This document shows, one piece after another, positions 8,401 through 15,197 of a DNA stretch of 20,324 nt. Location: positions 1 to 20,324 of the forward strand of contig CAKONF010000021.1 in assembly GCA_934097015.1 (NCBI GenBank), given 5' to 3'. Both the position numbers and the translations under genes were made by a program. This stretch comes from an uncultured Bacilli bacterium (GTDB lineage: Bacteria > Bacillota_I > Bacilli_A > RF39 > UBA660). The notes beneath the pieces are model-generated. The model had not been told where the DNA came from. It searched no databases and worked only from the letters and a program-made list of their open reading frames with translations. Within the stretch, counting starts at the first letter, position 1, and every line of letters starts with the position of its first letter.

Positions 8401-9968
8401 GAATATTCTGAATCTAATGCACGTGATAATTCTAATGTATCAATTACTGTATTATCAAATGTTCCTAAATTATATTTTTTATATGCCATTTCTAAAAATG
8501 ATGTATCAAACTTTGCATTATGTGCTACCATGGGATAATCTTTGAACCATTCAATAAATCTTTTTACTACTGTTTCTTCATCATCTTTTCCTTTTAGCAT
8601 ATCATCTGTAATATTAGTTAATTCAGTTATTTTATAAGGTAAAGGTCTTTTTGGATCTATAAGTTCATCAAATCTATCTATTATTTCTCCATTATTTATT
8701 AAAACCGCTCCAATTTCGATAATTTGATCGTTTCCACCAGCATTAAATCCTGTTGTTTCTAAATCGAAAACACAATATGTAGTATTTAATAAATCAAAAT
8801 CACGTTCTCTTGTGACAATTCTAATAGTGTCATCAACTAATGTTAGTTCACACCCATATATTGCTTTAAATTTATCTTTATCTTCTTTTCCTCTATTATA
8901 ATCTGTAACGAAATGATATACATCTGGGAATGATTGACATCCATTATGATCTGTAATTCCTATCGCTTTATGTCCCCATGAACTAACTCTTTTTAAAAGT
9001 TTTTTTGCATCTACACAACCATCCATTTGACTCATCATTGTATGTGCATGTAGTTCTATTCTTTTTTCTTCATTATCATCTACTACACTTATATCTTTAC
9101 TAGGAATAGATGTAATATCTCTTATATTTAAGACCATATCATGTGCGTATTGATCGTTTTTTACATATCCTCTAAATTTATACCAATTATCATTTTTTAT
9201 TTTTTTACAAATGCTTTTAAATTCATCTTCATCTTTAGAAAATATTTTAGCAAGTATGCTATCTGTTTTATCGCTTATTTTTAGAGTTAATATTTTAAAA
9301 TTACTTTTTGTTGATTCAAATATTTCACTTCCAAATACATAGGCTTCTACACAAGTATTATTATCTTCTCCAATAATGCTATCAATAGTCGTTATCTTAG
9401 TTTTTATTTCTTCTCCCATTATTATTGGATTTTCATTTTTCTCTACAATTACTTCTTTTCTGGATTCGTTAATATCTTTTTTTACTTCTTCTTTTAAAAT
9501 AGGGTTTAACACACTTTCTATATTAACGTTATCATAACCTAGTTCATCTAATTTTTTTATTATATTATTTCTTTCTTTTTTTATTAAATCTTCTTCTACA
9601 TTGCTACTTACTTCTATAGATATGTTATTTTTTTGAATATTTATTTTATTATTAATTATACTACTAATAGAGGGTCTATTTTTTATAAGTAAATTTAATA
9701 AGTATTTAAAATACTCCAACAGATCTGTATCATTAATACTATTATTTTTAAATACTATATTTATTTTACTAACTCCTTCAATACCTTTTTTACATACTTC
9801 TTTTAGTTTGATGGCATTACTAGGATTTACAAAATTGTTGTTTTCAATATACACAGTCCAAGTTTCTTCTATTTTATTCACTACAACTTTTATAACTTTA
9901 GATTGATTGAAATCATCAATTTCTTGAAATTTTATTTTATTAAAAAATCTAATTAATTTATCATCCAT
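5433..9968 (-). CDS. polC: DNA polymerase III alpha subunit, Gram-positive type (PolC)
   Basis: PolC is the replicative polymerase of low-GC Gram-positive bacteria, with built-in 3'-5' proofreading. At 1511 residues it is slightly longer than the Bacillus enzyme (about 1437). Order of domains: N-terminal region (1-180), OB fold (about 190-290), PHP domain from HAHTMMSQMDG (His307, His309), and a proofreading exonuclease inserted into it. The exonuclease shows FDLETTG (Asp402, Glu404), HNAKFD (Asp488) and HHRADYD (His544, Asp549). The PHP domain then resumes, followed by the polymerase core. Polymerase marks are VGSRGSVGSSF, PDIDLNFSGD (Asp1033, Asp1035) and LDILGHDD (Asp1158). Cysteines 973, 976, 1004 and 1007 form the zinc knuckle. 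The C-terminus QLSLF is a sliding-clamp binding motif. GGGTGG precedes the ATG. The gene is intact and has its own extended -10 promoter. Confidence 0.98.
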   Translation of the reverse strand: MDDKLIRFFNKIKFQEIDDFNQSKVIKVVVNKIEETWTVYIENNNFVNPSNAIKLKEVCKKGIEGVSKINIVFKNNSINDTDLLEYFKYLLNLLIKNRPSISSIINNKINIQKNNISIEVSSNVEEDLIKKERNNIIKKLDELGYDNVNIESVLNPILKEEVKKDINESRKEVIVEKNENPIIMGEEIKTKITTIDSIIGEDNNTCVEAYVFGSEIFESTKSNFKILTLKISDKTDSILAKIFSKDEDEFKSICKKIKNDNWYKFRGYVKNDQYAHDMVLNIRDITSIPSKDISVVDDNEEKRIELHAHTMMSQMDGCVDAKKLLKRVSSWGHKAIGITDHNGCQSFPDVYHFVTDYNRGKEDKDKFKAIYGCELTLVDDTIRIVTRERDFDLLNTTYCVFDLETTGFNAGGNDQIIEIGAVLINNGEIIDRFDELIDPKRPLPYKITELTNITDDMLKGKDDEETVVKRFIEWFKDYPMVAHNAKFDTSFLEMAYKKYNLGTFDNTVIDTLELSRALDSEYSKHGLSALVKRYNVPWAEDAHHRADYDAEGTALVLYKMLKKLSSKKYENVNELNNLVDKKEIHKYGRTYHVNLLVKNKVGLKNLFKIISYANTTYLYKTPRILRSKLEELRDGILVGSGCYESEVFIESRSKSEDELRTIIDFYDYVEVQPKDCYSHLLDQSDFQNEYELESTIKKIIECTKDQGKIIVATSDVHYLNKEDKIYREIIINQKVPGGGRHPLNRSNITHIPENHLRTTKEMLNDFAFLGDDLAHELVIDNPKKIADMVDIIEVIIETGGIPFSPKMGDSRTEVYNLVFDKAHSMYGDPLPTNIEKRIAQELYGDGILKLVSDKTKEEYPNLNNKEFEKQFMSDLSKIIKEGYDKVYELTKDNIKKNSEEELTEEKLHKETKKSLGGIIGGGFDVIYLIAQKLVKHSNDDGYLVGSRGSVGSSFVATMMGITEVNPLPAHYICDKCKKSEFTFEDGRALGSEYSSGFDLPDKMCPNCNIPYNKAGQDMPFATFLGFNADKVPDIDLNFSGDNQASAHEYTKVLFGVDNVYRAGTIGTVAEKTAYGFVKGYTEEKGINLRSVEIERLAIGCTGIKRTTGQHPGGIVVIPGYMDVFDFTPFQFPADDPTSAWRTTHFDYHAIDQDVLKLDILGHDDPTVLRMLQDLSGMDVTKVPLDDKATMNIFKSPEPLGVTKEQIMCETGTLGVPEFGTKFVIGMLVDTKPGTFSELIKISGLSHGTDVWLGNAQDLIRNNIVDFKDVIGCRDDIMVYLMYHGLEPKKAFKIMEFVRKGKASKDPETWKIWEKEMRDAKIEDWFIDSCRKIKYMFPKAHAAAYVISAFRIAYFKVHHPIWYYAAYFSIRCDDFDVDSMIKGESAIRAKIEELQNKGFEMTNKESNTLDVLYLALEMTCRGLSFKNINLEKSDAKYFKIDEDGKSLILPWRSLDGLGVQVCNQIVEERKKGKFISIEDLQNRGKVNQTAIERLRTLGVLKDLPESSQLSLF

Positions 9969-9999
9969 TTTAATACCACCCTACTTACTAACTTTTATT

Positions 10000-10008
10000 A
10001 TTATATCA
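10000..10008 (-). promoter_or_regulatory. Extended -10 box upstream of polC
   Basis: On the minus strand the sequence reads TGATATAAT (10008 down to 10000), the same extended -10 found before glmR. It lies 31 bases before the polC start codon. The -35 region is only AT-rich, without a clear hexamer. Confidence 0.6.
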
Positions 10009-10048
10009 TGTATATAATATAAAAATAAATAAAATTAATTCAATTATT

Positions 10049-10079
10049 AAAAAAATATTGAATTATAACATCAATATTT
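10049..10079 (-). terminator. Intrinsic terminator of the Rpn-family gene
   Basis: AAATATTGA (10053-10061) and TCAATATTT (10071-10079) form a nine-base-pair stem. On the minus strand it is followed by T residues (10052 down to 10049). The stop codon at 10063-10065 lies in the loop. It separates this gene from polC. Confidence 0.75.
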
Positions 10080-11055
10080 TATTTTTAGATAATTTAGTTA
10101 TTTTCAATATTTTATTTATTGGAAATCCAGCATTTTTTAATTCTTTTGCTAGAATAATTTTTTCTTCATCAAGTTTCATCTTTTCTATTTCTACTTGTTT
10201 TTGTTTATCATTAATGGTCTGTTGTTGTACTTCTAAATTATTCTCTCTTGTTTCTAAATTATTCTCTCTTGTTTCTAAATTATTCTCTCTTGTTTTCAGA
10301 TTATTTTGTTTTGTTTTCACTTCTGACATTATTCTTTTTATCTGTTCATGTTCTGTTTTTAAGTCCTCTTCATATATTCTATCAAATTCTTCTTTATCAT
10401 ACACAGGTATTCCATTTTTATTAAATCTTATTGTATTCATAAAATCCATTATTTTTAACACATCCCTTCTTTTTTGAATTTTTTTTAATTTTTCATAATC
10501 CCTTTCTATAAATATTAACATGGCTTTTTCAAAACTATTTAATTTATCTTTATTGTAATATTTTTTATTTAAGTAGTCAAGATTAATATGTATTATTCTT
10601 ATACCAAAATACAACATTTGATTATATTTAGGGAAATCTAATATAGAATCATATATTAAATTATTTTGCTTTAATACATCATATGAATCTATATTAATTA
10701 ATATAGTTTGCAAATCTTGAGTATATTTATTCTTATTATTCAATCGACTGCTGTGTTCTAAGAATAAATACCAGTAATTTTTATTTACGTGAATTAATCT
10801 ATTGCTACTATTCATTTCTAATATTATTACTATATTTTTGTATTTAAACATTATATCTGTGTGACCGTTATTATGTCCTTCTATGTTAGTTGGTATTTCT
10901 CCTCCAATAATGGTTATATTTTGTCTTAAATCTTCTTTATTATAACCTAATAAATAGCTAAAAAAGAAACATAAAAAATCTAAAGAGCATTCATTTAAAA
11001 ATACATTTTTAAAAGTTCAATCATTTTGTAAATTTAATAATAATTTTGACTTCAT
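10063..11055 (-). pseudogene. Rpn/PD-(D/E)XK family nuclease (transposase-like) gene interrupted by TGA at codon 13
   Basis: The frame from ATG at 11055 reads 330 residues with one in-frame stop, TGA at 11019-11017. The start is well supported by AAAGGAGAG before it. The context LQND-stop-TFKNVF is where this family (Rpn, PDDEXK_2) has a conserved Trp, so a TGG to TGA change is the simplest reading. Downstream, GHTDI (Asp67) and LEMN (Glu80, Asn82) are the catalytic core, in the E-x-N form common in Firmicutes members. A helical part follows and then a coiled coil with heptads of LETRENN (about 247-275). The C-terminus looks like a small helix-turn-helix. An internal ATG at 10851 would give 262 residues but starts two codons after Asp67 and has no ribosome binding site, so it would lack a catalytic residue. 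Family members promote RecA-independent recombination or cut DNA. Pseudogene by appearance; readthrough or a sequencing error remain possible. Confidence 0.8.
10231..10314 (-). repeat. 21-bp tandem repeat encoding heptads of the coiled coil
   Basis: Three perfect copies of a 21-base unit (10231-10251, 10252-10272, 10273-10293) are followed by a diverged fourth copy (10294-10314). Each unit encodes seven residues, LETRENN, exactly one coiled-coil heptad, so copy-number change keeps both frame and heptad register. Confidence 0.9.
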
Positions 11056-11068
11056 ATTTAATCTCTCC

Positions 11069-11091
11069 TTTCACTATATATTATTGTGAAA
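11069..11091 (-). promoter_or_regulatory. Leader hairpin next to the Rpn gene ribosome binding site
   Basis: TTTCAC (11069-11074) and GTGAAA (11086-11091) can pair across an 11-base loop. On the minus strand the right arm GTGAAA runs into the AAAGGAGAG ribosome binding site. It could limit access to that site; the stem is short, so this is tentative. The rest of the intergenic stretch to 11235 is AT-rich without recognisable features. Confidence 0.3.
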
Positions 11092-11235
11092 AAATTTGTA
11101 TTTCCTTTTTTTTTAATTAAATTTTTTAGTATTTTTTCTAATTAATTAAAATTTTCTTGTTATTATTTCAAATATTAAAAATGTGACAGTAAAATTGATG
11201 TATATAAAAAATAAAATTTTATGTAAATTTATTGT

Positions 11236-11261
11236 AAAATAAAAAAGTGTTTATACACTTT
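11236..11261 (-). terminator. Intrinsic terminator of the cmk-alaS operon
   Basis: AAAGTGT (11244-11250) and ACACTTT (11255-11261) form a seven-base-pair stem around TTAT, followed on the minus strand by a T-rich run. It starts five bases after the alaS stop codon. Confidence 0.8.
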
Positions 11262-11266
11262 CATTT

Positions 11267-13015
11267 TTATTCTAAAATTGCTTTTATTCTTCTGACTCCT
11301 GCACTACTTGCTTCTTCTTTTTTTATTTTAAATGTTCCAAGAACTTTAGTACTTTTAACGTGTGGTCCACCACATAATTCGTGAGAAACATCGCCTATGC
11401 TATAAACACTTACAATATCTGGATATTTTTCAATAAACATACATTCTGCCCCACTATTTATTGCGTCTTGTTTACTCATTTCTTTAACGCTTACAGGTAA
11501 ATCCTCGTTTATCCATTCATTTACTATTGTTTCTACTTTTGTTTTTTCTTCATCTGTTAGTTTATGATCACAAGAGAAGTCGAATCTCATTCTTTCACTA
11601 GTAATATTACTTCCTTTTTGATGAACATTAGGACCAACGACAATTTTTAATGCAGCATTTAATAAATGAGTTGCTGTATGGTATTTTATTTCCATTTCTC
11701 CAGTACTTTGTAATCCACCTTTAAATTTACCACTAGATGCTGTTCTAGATAATTCTTGATGTTTTTTAAATTTTTCTTTAAAACCATCTACATCAACAAC
11801 TATGCCAAGTTCGCTTGATAGCTCAACTGTTAATTCTATTGGGAAACCATAAGTATCGTAAAGTTTAAAAGCTAAATCTTTATTTAAATTTCCATCTGTT
11901 ATATTTTTTGTGATTTTTTCAAATTCTTTTAAACCTTTTTCTAATGTTCTATTAAATTTTATTTTTTCATTTGTTAAAACTTCTAATATAGTATTATAAT
12001 TAGTTTCTAATTCTTCATAATATTTTTTATATTTTGTAATTATTAATTTTGCAATTTCTAAATCCCAATTACTATTAACATCAATGTCCAATTTTTTAGC
12101 ATGTCTAATTGCTCGTCTAATTAATCTTCTTAGTATATAACCTTGATCTGTATTACTTGGCTTTATACCAGCATTATCTCCTGCTATAAAAACTGATGTA
12201 CGAATATGATCTGCGATAATACGCATACTTTTTTCATTACCTAAGTATGGTTTCATACTTATTTTTTCAATTAACTCTATTACATCTTTCCAAACACTTG
12301 ATTTGTAGTTATCATTTACTCCTTCTAGTATTGATACTACCCTTTCATAGCCCATGCCAGTATCTACATTTTTTTTAGGTAGTGGAGTAATATTTCCATT
12401 TTCATCTTTATTAAATTCCATAAAAACATCATTCCATATTTCTACCCAACGTGTATCTTCTGGGTCAAATATTTCTGGAATATCTTCTTCACTTCTCCAA
12501 TAAAACATTTCTGAATCTGTTCCACATGGTCCAGTTTCTCCTGCTATCCAAAAATTATCATCACTAGTAAATGCTATATGTTTTTCATCTATTCCTAAGC
12601 TTTCCCATACTTTTAAAGTCTCTTCATCTTTACTTAGAAGATCGTTTCCTTTAAAAACTGTGACTGCTAATCTTTCTTTAGGAATTTTCAAGATGTCTGT
12701 TAAAAATTCAAAACTCCATGTAATTGCTTCTTTTTTAAAATAATCACCTAAGCTCCAATTTCCTAACATTTCAAAAAATGTATGATGATACGTATCTCCT
12801 ACTTCATCTAAATCGTTAGTTCTAATACATTTTTGATAATCTACAAGTCTTGTTCCGTATGGATGAGGTTCACCCTTTAAATAAGGAACTAAAGGTTGCA
12901 TTCCAGCAGTATTAAATAATACACTAGGATCGTTTTCTGGTACTACTGGTGCACTCGGAATTTGTTTATGTCCTTTTGATACAAAAAAATCTATATATAA
13001 ATCTTTTAAATTCAT
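11267..13015 (-). CDS. alaS: Alanyl-tRNA synthetase, short form lacking the C-Ala domain
   Basis: The enzyme charges tRNA-Ala with alanine. Class II catalytic marks are in the first 250 residues: NTAGMQPLVPY, HHTFFEMLGNWSLGDYF, GPCGTDSEMFY and DTGMGYERV. The tRNA-binding helical domain follows (about 250-400). The editing domain is present with its zinc-type residues HTATH (446-450) and CGGPH (Cys548, His552), and the protein ends shortly after GVRRIKAIL. At 582 residues it is far below the usual 870-880. The C-terminal C-Ala (DHHA1) domain is absent, and so is the beta-barrel that normally carries TPFYAESGGQ before the editing domain, where only a short GKFKGGL linker remains. Short AlaRS of about this size are known from Borrelia and candidate-phyla bacteria. 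GGAGGT lies seven bases before the ATG at 13015. The gene starts one base after the cmk stop, so the two are co-transcribed. Confidence 0.96.
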   Translation of the reverse strand: MNLKDLYIDFFVSKGHKQIPSAPVVPENDPSVLFNTAGMQPLVPYLKGEPHPYGTRLVDYQKCIRTNDLDEVGDTYHHTFFEMLGNWSLGDYFKKEAITWSFEFLTDILKIPKERLAVTVFKGNDLLSKDEETLKVWESLGIDEKHIAFTSDDNFWIAGETGPCGTDSEMFYWRSEEDIPEIFDPEDTRWVEIWNDVFMEFNKDENGNITPLPKKNVDTGMGYERVVSILEGVNDNYKSSVWKDVIELIEKISMKPYLGNEKSMRIIADHIRTSVFIAGDNAGIKPSNTDQGYILRRLIRRAIRHAKKLDIDVNSNWDLEIAKLIITKYKKYYEELETNYNTILEVLTNEKIKFNRTLEKGLKEFEKITKNITDGNLNKDLAFKLYDTYGFPIELTVELSSELGIVVDVDGFKEKFKKHQELSRTASSGKFKGGLQSTGEMEIKYHTATHLLNAALKIVVGPNVHQKGSNITSERMRFDFSCDHKLTDEEKTKVETIVNEWINEDLPVSVKEMSKQDAINSGAECMFIEKYPDIVSVYSIGDVSHELCGGPHVKSTKVLGTFKIKKEEASSAGVRRIKAILE

Positions 13016-13016
13016 T

Positions 13017-13664
13017 TTATTTACCTCCAATTTTTTCTACTATAATATTTACTACTTCGTCAATAGTTAGATTTGATGAATCAATATATATTTGATCGTT
13101 GCACCTTTTTAAGGCTCCAACAGGTTTATTTTTATCGTTATAATCTCTTTTTTTTATGCTTTCATATATTTCTTCATATGACATTTTTTTATTATTTTCT
13201 TCATTTTGAATAAATCTTCTTTTTGCTCTTTCATCAATACTTGCGTCTAAATAAAATTTAAAATCTGCATTAGGAAAAACCACAGTAGTTATATCTCTAC
13301 CTTCCATAATGACATTTTTTCCTAAAGCCATTTTTCTTTGTAATTCAACTAATATTTCTCTTACTTTTATTATACTAGAAACCGGTGAAACAACATTTGT
13401 GACATCTTTATCTCTTATCCTTTTACTAACATCTTTTCCATTTAAAAATGTTCTTCCGTTTTCATCAAAGTCTATTTTTAAAGATTTAGTTAATTCTATT
13501 ATTTTATTTTCATCATTTGGATCAATACCTTTTTCTATAAGAGCTAGTGCTACACATCTATATGTTGCTCCTGTATCTATATAAGTTAAATTACATTTTT
13601 TTGCTACTAATTTTGTTATTGTTCCTTTACCACTACCTGCAGGTCCATCTATTGCTACTATCAT
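13017..13664 (-). CDS. cmk: Cytidylate kinase
   Basis: Cmk phosphorylates CMP and dCMP with ATP, supplying CDP/dCDP for nucleic acid synthesis in the cytoplasm. The Walker A loop GPAGSGKGT is at residues 7-15, the CMP-binding DTGATYR at 30-36, and the later signatures EGRDITTVVFP and FKFYLDASIDERAKRR are in place. Its 215 residues fit the family (about 220-230). The open frame reaches 13700, but AGAGGGA precedes the ATG at 13664 and the protein begins MIVAIDGPAGSG like its homologues, so this is the start. DTGATYR has Thr where most members have Met, a mild change. It heads a two-gene operon with alaS; in many Firmicutes cmk is instead next to rpsA-like or plsC genes. Confidence 0.96.
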   Translation of the reverse strand: MIVAIDGPAGSGKGTITKLVAKKCNLTYIDTGATYRCVALALIEKGIDPNDENKIIELTKSLKIDFDENGRTFLNGKDVSKRIRDKDVTNVVSPVSSIIKVREILVELQRKMALGKNVIMEGRDITTVVFPNADFKFYLDASIDERAKRRFIQNEENNKKMSYEEIYESIKKRDYNDKNKPVGALKRCNDQIYIDSSNLTIDEVVNIIVEKIGGK

Positions 13665-13688
13665 AAAAATCCCTCTCAAACTAATAAT

Positions 13689-13694
13689 ATTATA
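13689..13694 (-). promoter_or_regulatory. -10 box of the cmk-alaS operon
   Basis: A perfect TATAAT lies on the minus strand 25 bases before the cmk ATG, just after the upstream operon's terminator hairpin. The -35 region falls inside the hairpin and does not match the consensus well. Confidence 0.45.
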
Positions 13695-13725
13695 AAACAA
13701 ATAGTACTAAATTAATAGTACTATT
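13695..13725 (-). terminator. Ten-base-pair hairpin, terminator of the cyclophilin operon
   Basis: AATAGTACTA (13700-13709) and TAGTACTATT (13716-13725) form a perfect ten-base-pair stem with a six-base loop. On the minus strand it is followed by TTGTTTT. It begins 16 bases after the cyclophilin stop codon. Each arm contains the palindrome TAGTACTA, so the site could also bind a dimeric regulator of cmk. Confidence 0.65.
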
Positions 13726-13741
13726 CTAATTTTTTTCATAT

Positions 13742-14320
13742 TTAATTATCAATTATTTTTATATATTCTATAACTGGTTGTTTATCATCTGGTATTAATC
13801 CATTTTTGTCTCCAAATTTACTAACATTTTCTTCTATTTTATCTACAACTTCTATACCAGATATAACTTTACCGAAAGCAGCATAATTTCCATCTAAACT
13901 AGTATTATCTTTATGCATAATAAAGAATTGACTACTAGCACTATCATTGTCATTACTACGAGCCATTGATATAACCCCTCTTTTATGACTTATAGTATTA
14001 TTTACTCCATTATTTTTAAATTCCCCTTTTATTGTTTCACTGCTACCACCAGTACCATTTTTTAAAGGATCTCCTCCTTGTATCATGAATCCGTCAATTA
14101 TTCTATGAAAAGTTAATCCATTATAAAATCCATCTTGTGATAATTTAATAAAATTTTTAACTGTTATAGGGGCGTTATTACTATCTAATTCAACTTTTAT
14201 TTCTCCATAATCTTTTACTTTAATTAAAGCTTGTACATTTTCTTTTGTAGGATAATTCAATCCTATTATCAATGTAATTATAATTCCTAGTATAATTATA
14301 TATTTTAAATATTTTTTCAT
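13742..14320 (-). CDS. Membrane-anchored cyclophilin-type peptidyl-prolyl cis-trans isomerase
   Basis: The N-terminus is a basic tail plus one hydrophobic span (about 5-22) with no lipobox cysteine, so it should be an uncleaved signal anchor with the enzyme outside the cell. The cyclophilin domain (about 31-190) shows the active-site motifs FHRIIDGFMIQGGDP (Arg73) and MARSNDNDSASSQFFI, and LDGNYAAFGKV near the end. The length fits a single-domain bacterial cyclophilin with an added anchor. It would assist folding of exported proteins. The start overlaps the stop of the preceding gene by four bases (ATGA) and AAAGGA lies before it, so the two are translationally coupled. It is the last gene of its operon, followed by a hairpin terminator. 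Confidence 0.93.
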   Translation of the reverse strand: MKKYLKYIIILGIIITLIIGLNYPTKENVQALIKVKDYGEIKVELDSNNAPITVKNFIKLSQDGFYNGLTFHRIIDGFMIQGGDPLKNGTGGSSETIKGEFKNNGVNNTISHKRGVISMARSNDNDSASSQFFIMHKDNTSLDGNYAAFGKVISGIEVVDKIEENVSKFGDKNGLIPDDKQPVIEYIKIIDN

Positions 14321-15189
14321 CTATATATCCTTTCAAATTTATTAATATAATCATTAATACTTCTCTTATTTTTTATACATTTATACATTTCTTTTAACAA
14401 ATCATCATCTTTATATATTATGGCACCTACACTTAATATACATGATGCATAAATATTAATATTTCCATCTAAATTGCTTATCATCATAATCATATCTTTT
14501 ATATTATTGCTATTTAGTATAACATAGAAAGTTATTTTTAAAATATTAATAATATTATTATCAAACTTTATATCTTTATAAAATATATTATTTTTTAAAA
14601 TTTCTTTAAATAATATTTTATTTTTATTACTAAAATAATTTGGTATATCTATTTTAAGTGATTTAAATTTATCATATCCTTCTAATAAATTTAAAACGTA
14701 TTTGTAATAAATAAAACATCCAATTAATACTACTTCATTTGTAGTAGTTATTGATAAGACTGGAATTAGTGTATCTAGAGTATCATTATTATAATAATTA
14801 TATATAACAATAGGTAAAACTCTTGAAATACAAAAGCCACTAGTATCATACTCATTATAATTATAATTTAAATTATTTTTTTTACTATAATATTCTAATA
14901 TTTTTAAAGTTTCTTTATCAATAGCATAATTTTTTTTATCACTTGTATACTTATTTAATATTAGTGACATACAAAGTCTATTTAATATATCTATTTCATT
15001 AATTTTATTTGTATTTATGATAGAGTCCATAGTTGCTAACATGTTTACTGTACTGAAAGAATAATTTCCTTTTTTTATATTTAATTCTTTATTATCCTTT
15101 ATTTCTAAATAATTATTTTCATTACTAAGCAAACTCAAACCATATGAGTCTCCTATAATAAAACCTAATAATAATTTTTTTAAATTCAT
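14317..15189 (-). CDS. Degenerate ADP-ribosylglycohydrolase (DraG/ARH) homologue, probably inactive
   Basis: The fold pattern is that of the ADP-ribosylglycohydrolase family. It begins LLLGFIIGDSYG, matching the family's G-x-x-x-GDxxG start (GDSYG at 13-17). DTSGFCISRVLPI (115-127) stands in for the usual G-A-R-x-x-P segment, and NLDGNINIYASCILSVGAIIY (239 onward) for the C-terminal GGDTDT-x-A signature. The metal ligands are missing: the expected TDDT reads SFST (44-47), and the expected GDTDT reads DGNIN. Both magnesium-binding clusters are therefore lost, and the protein probably cannot remove ADP-ribose. It may bind ADP-ribose or another nucleotide, or have taken a structural role. At 290 residues the size is normal. 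It lies eight bases after the TM2 gene and overlaps the cyclophilin gene, and its TGA stop forms ATGA with the next start. Confidence 0.7.
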   Translation of the reverse strand: MNLKKLLLGFIIGDSYGLSLLSNENNYLEIKDNKELNIKKGNYSFSTVNMLATMDSIINTNKINEIDILNRLCMSLILNKYTSDKKNYAIDKETLKILEYYSKKNNLNYNYNEYDTSGFCISRVLPIVIYNYYNNDTLDTLIPVLSITTTNEVVLIGCFIYYKYVLNLLEGYDKFKSLKIDIPNYFSNKNKILFKEILKNNIFYKDIKFDNNIINILKITFYVILNSNNIKDMIMMISNLDGNINIYASCILSVGAIIYKDDDLLKEMYKCIKNKRSINDYINKFERIYR

Positions 15190-15197
15190 ATTACCAC

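Noticed and set aside
10058..10477. Plus-strand open frame with repeated LFSLVSK units
   Set aside because: It is the antisense shadow of the Rpn-family gene; the repeats are the reverse complement of its heptad-encoding units, and no ribosome binding site precedes it.
11017..11019. Genetic code 4 (TGA as Trp) for the whole genome
   Set aside because: Trp codons in polC, alaS, whiA and the sortase are TGG, those genes have no in-frame TGA, and TGA is the stop in the ATGA overlap at 14317-14320.
13665..13741. T-box or riboswitch controlling alaS
   Set aside because: alaS is the second gene, one base after cmk, and the leader of cmk is too short and lacks T-box sequence elements.
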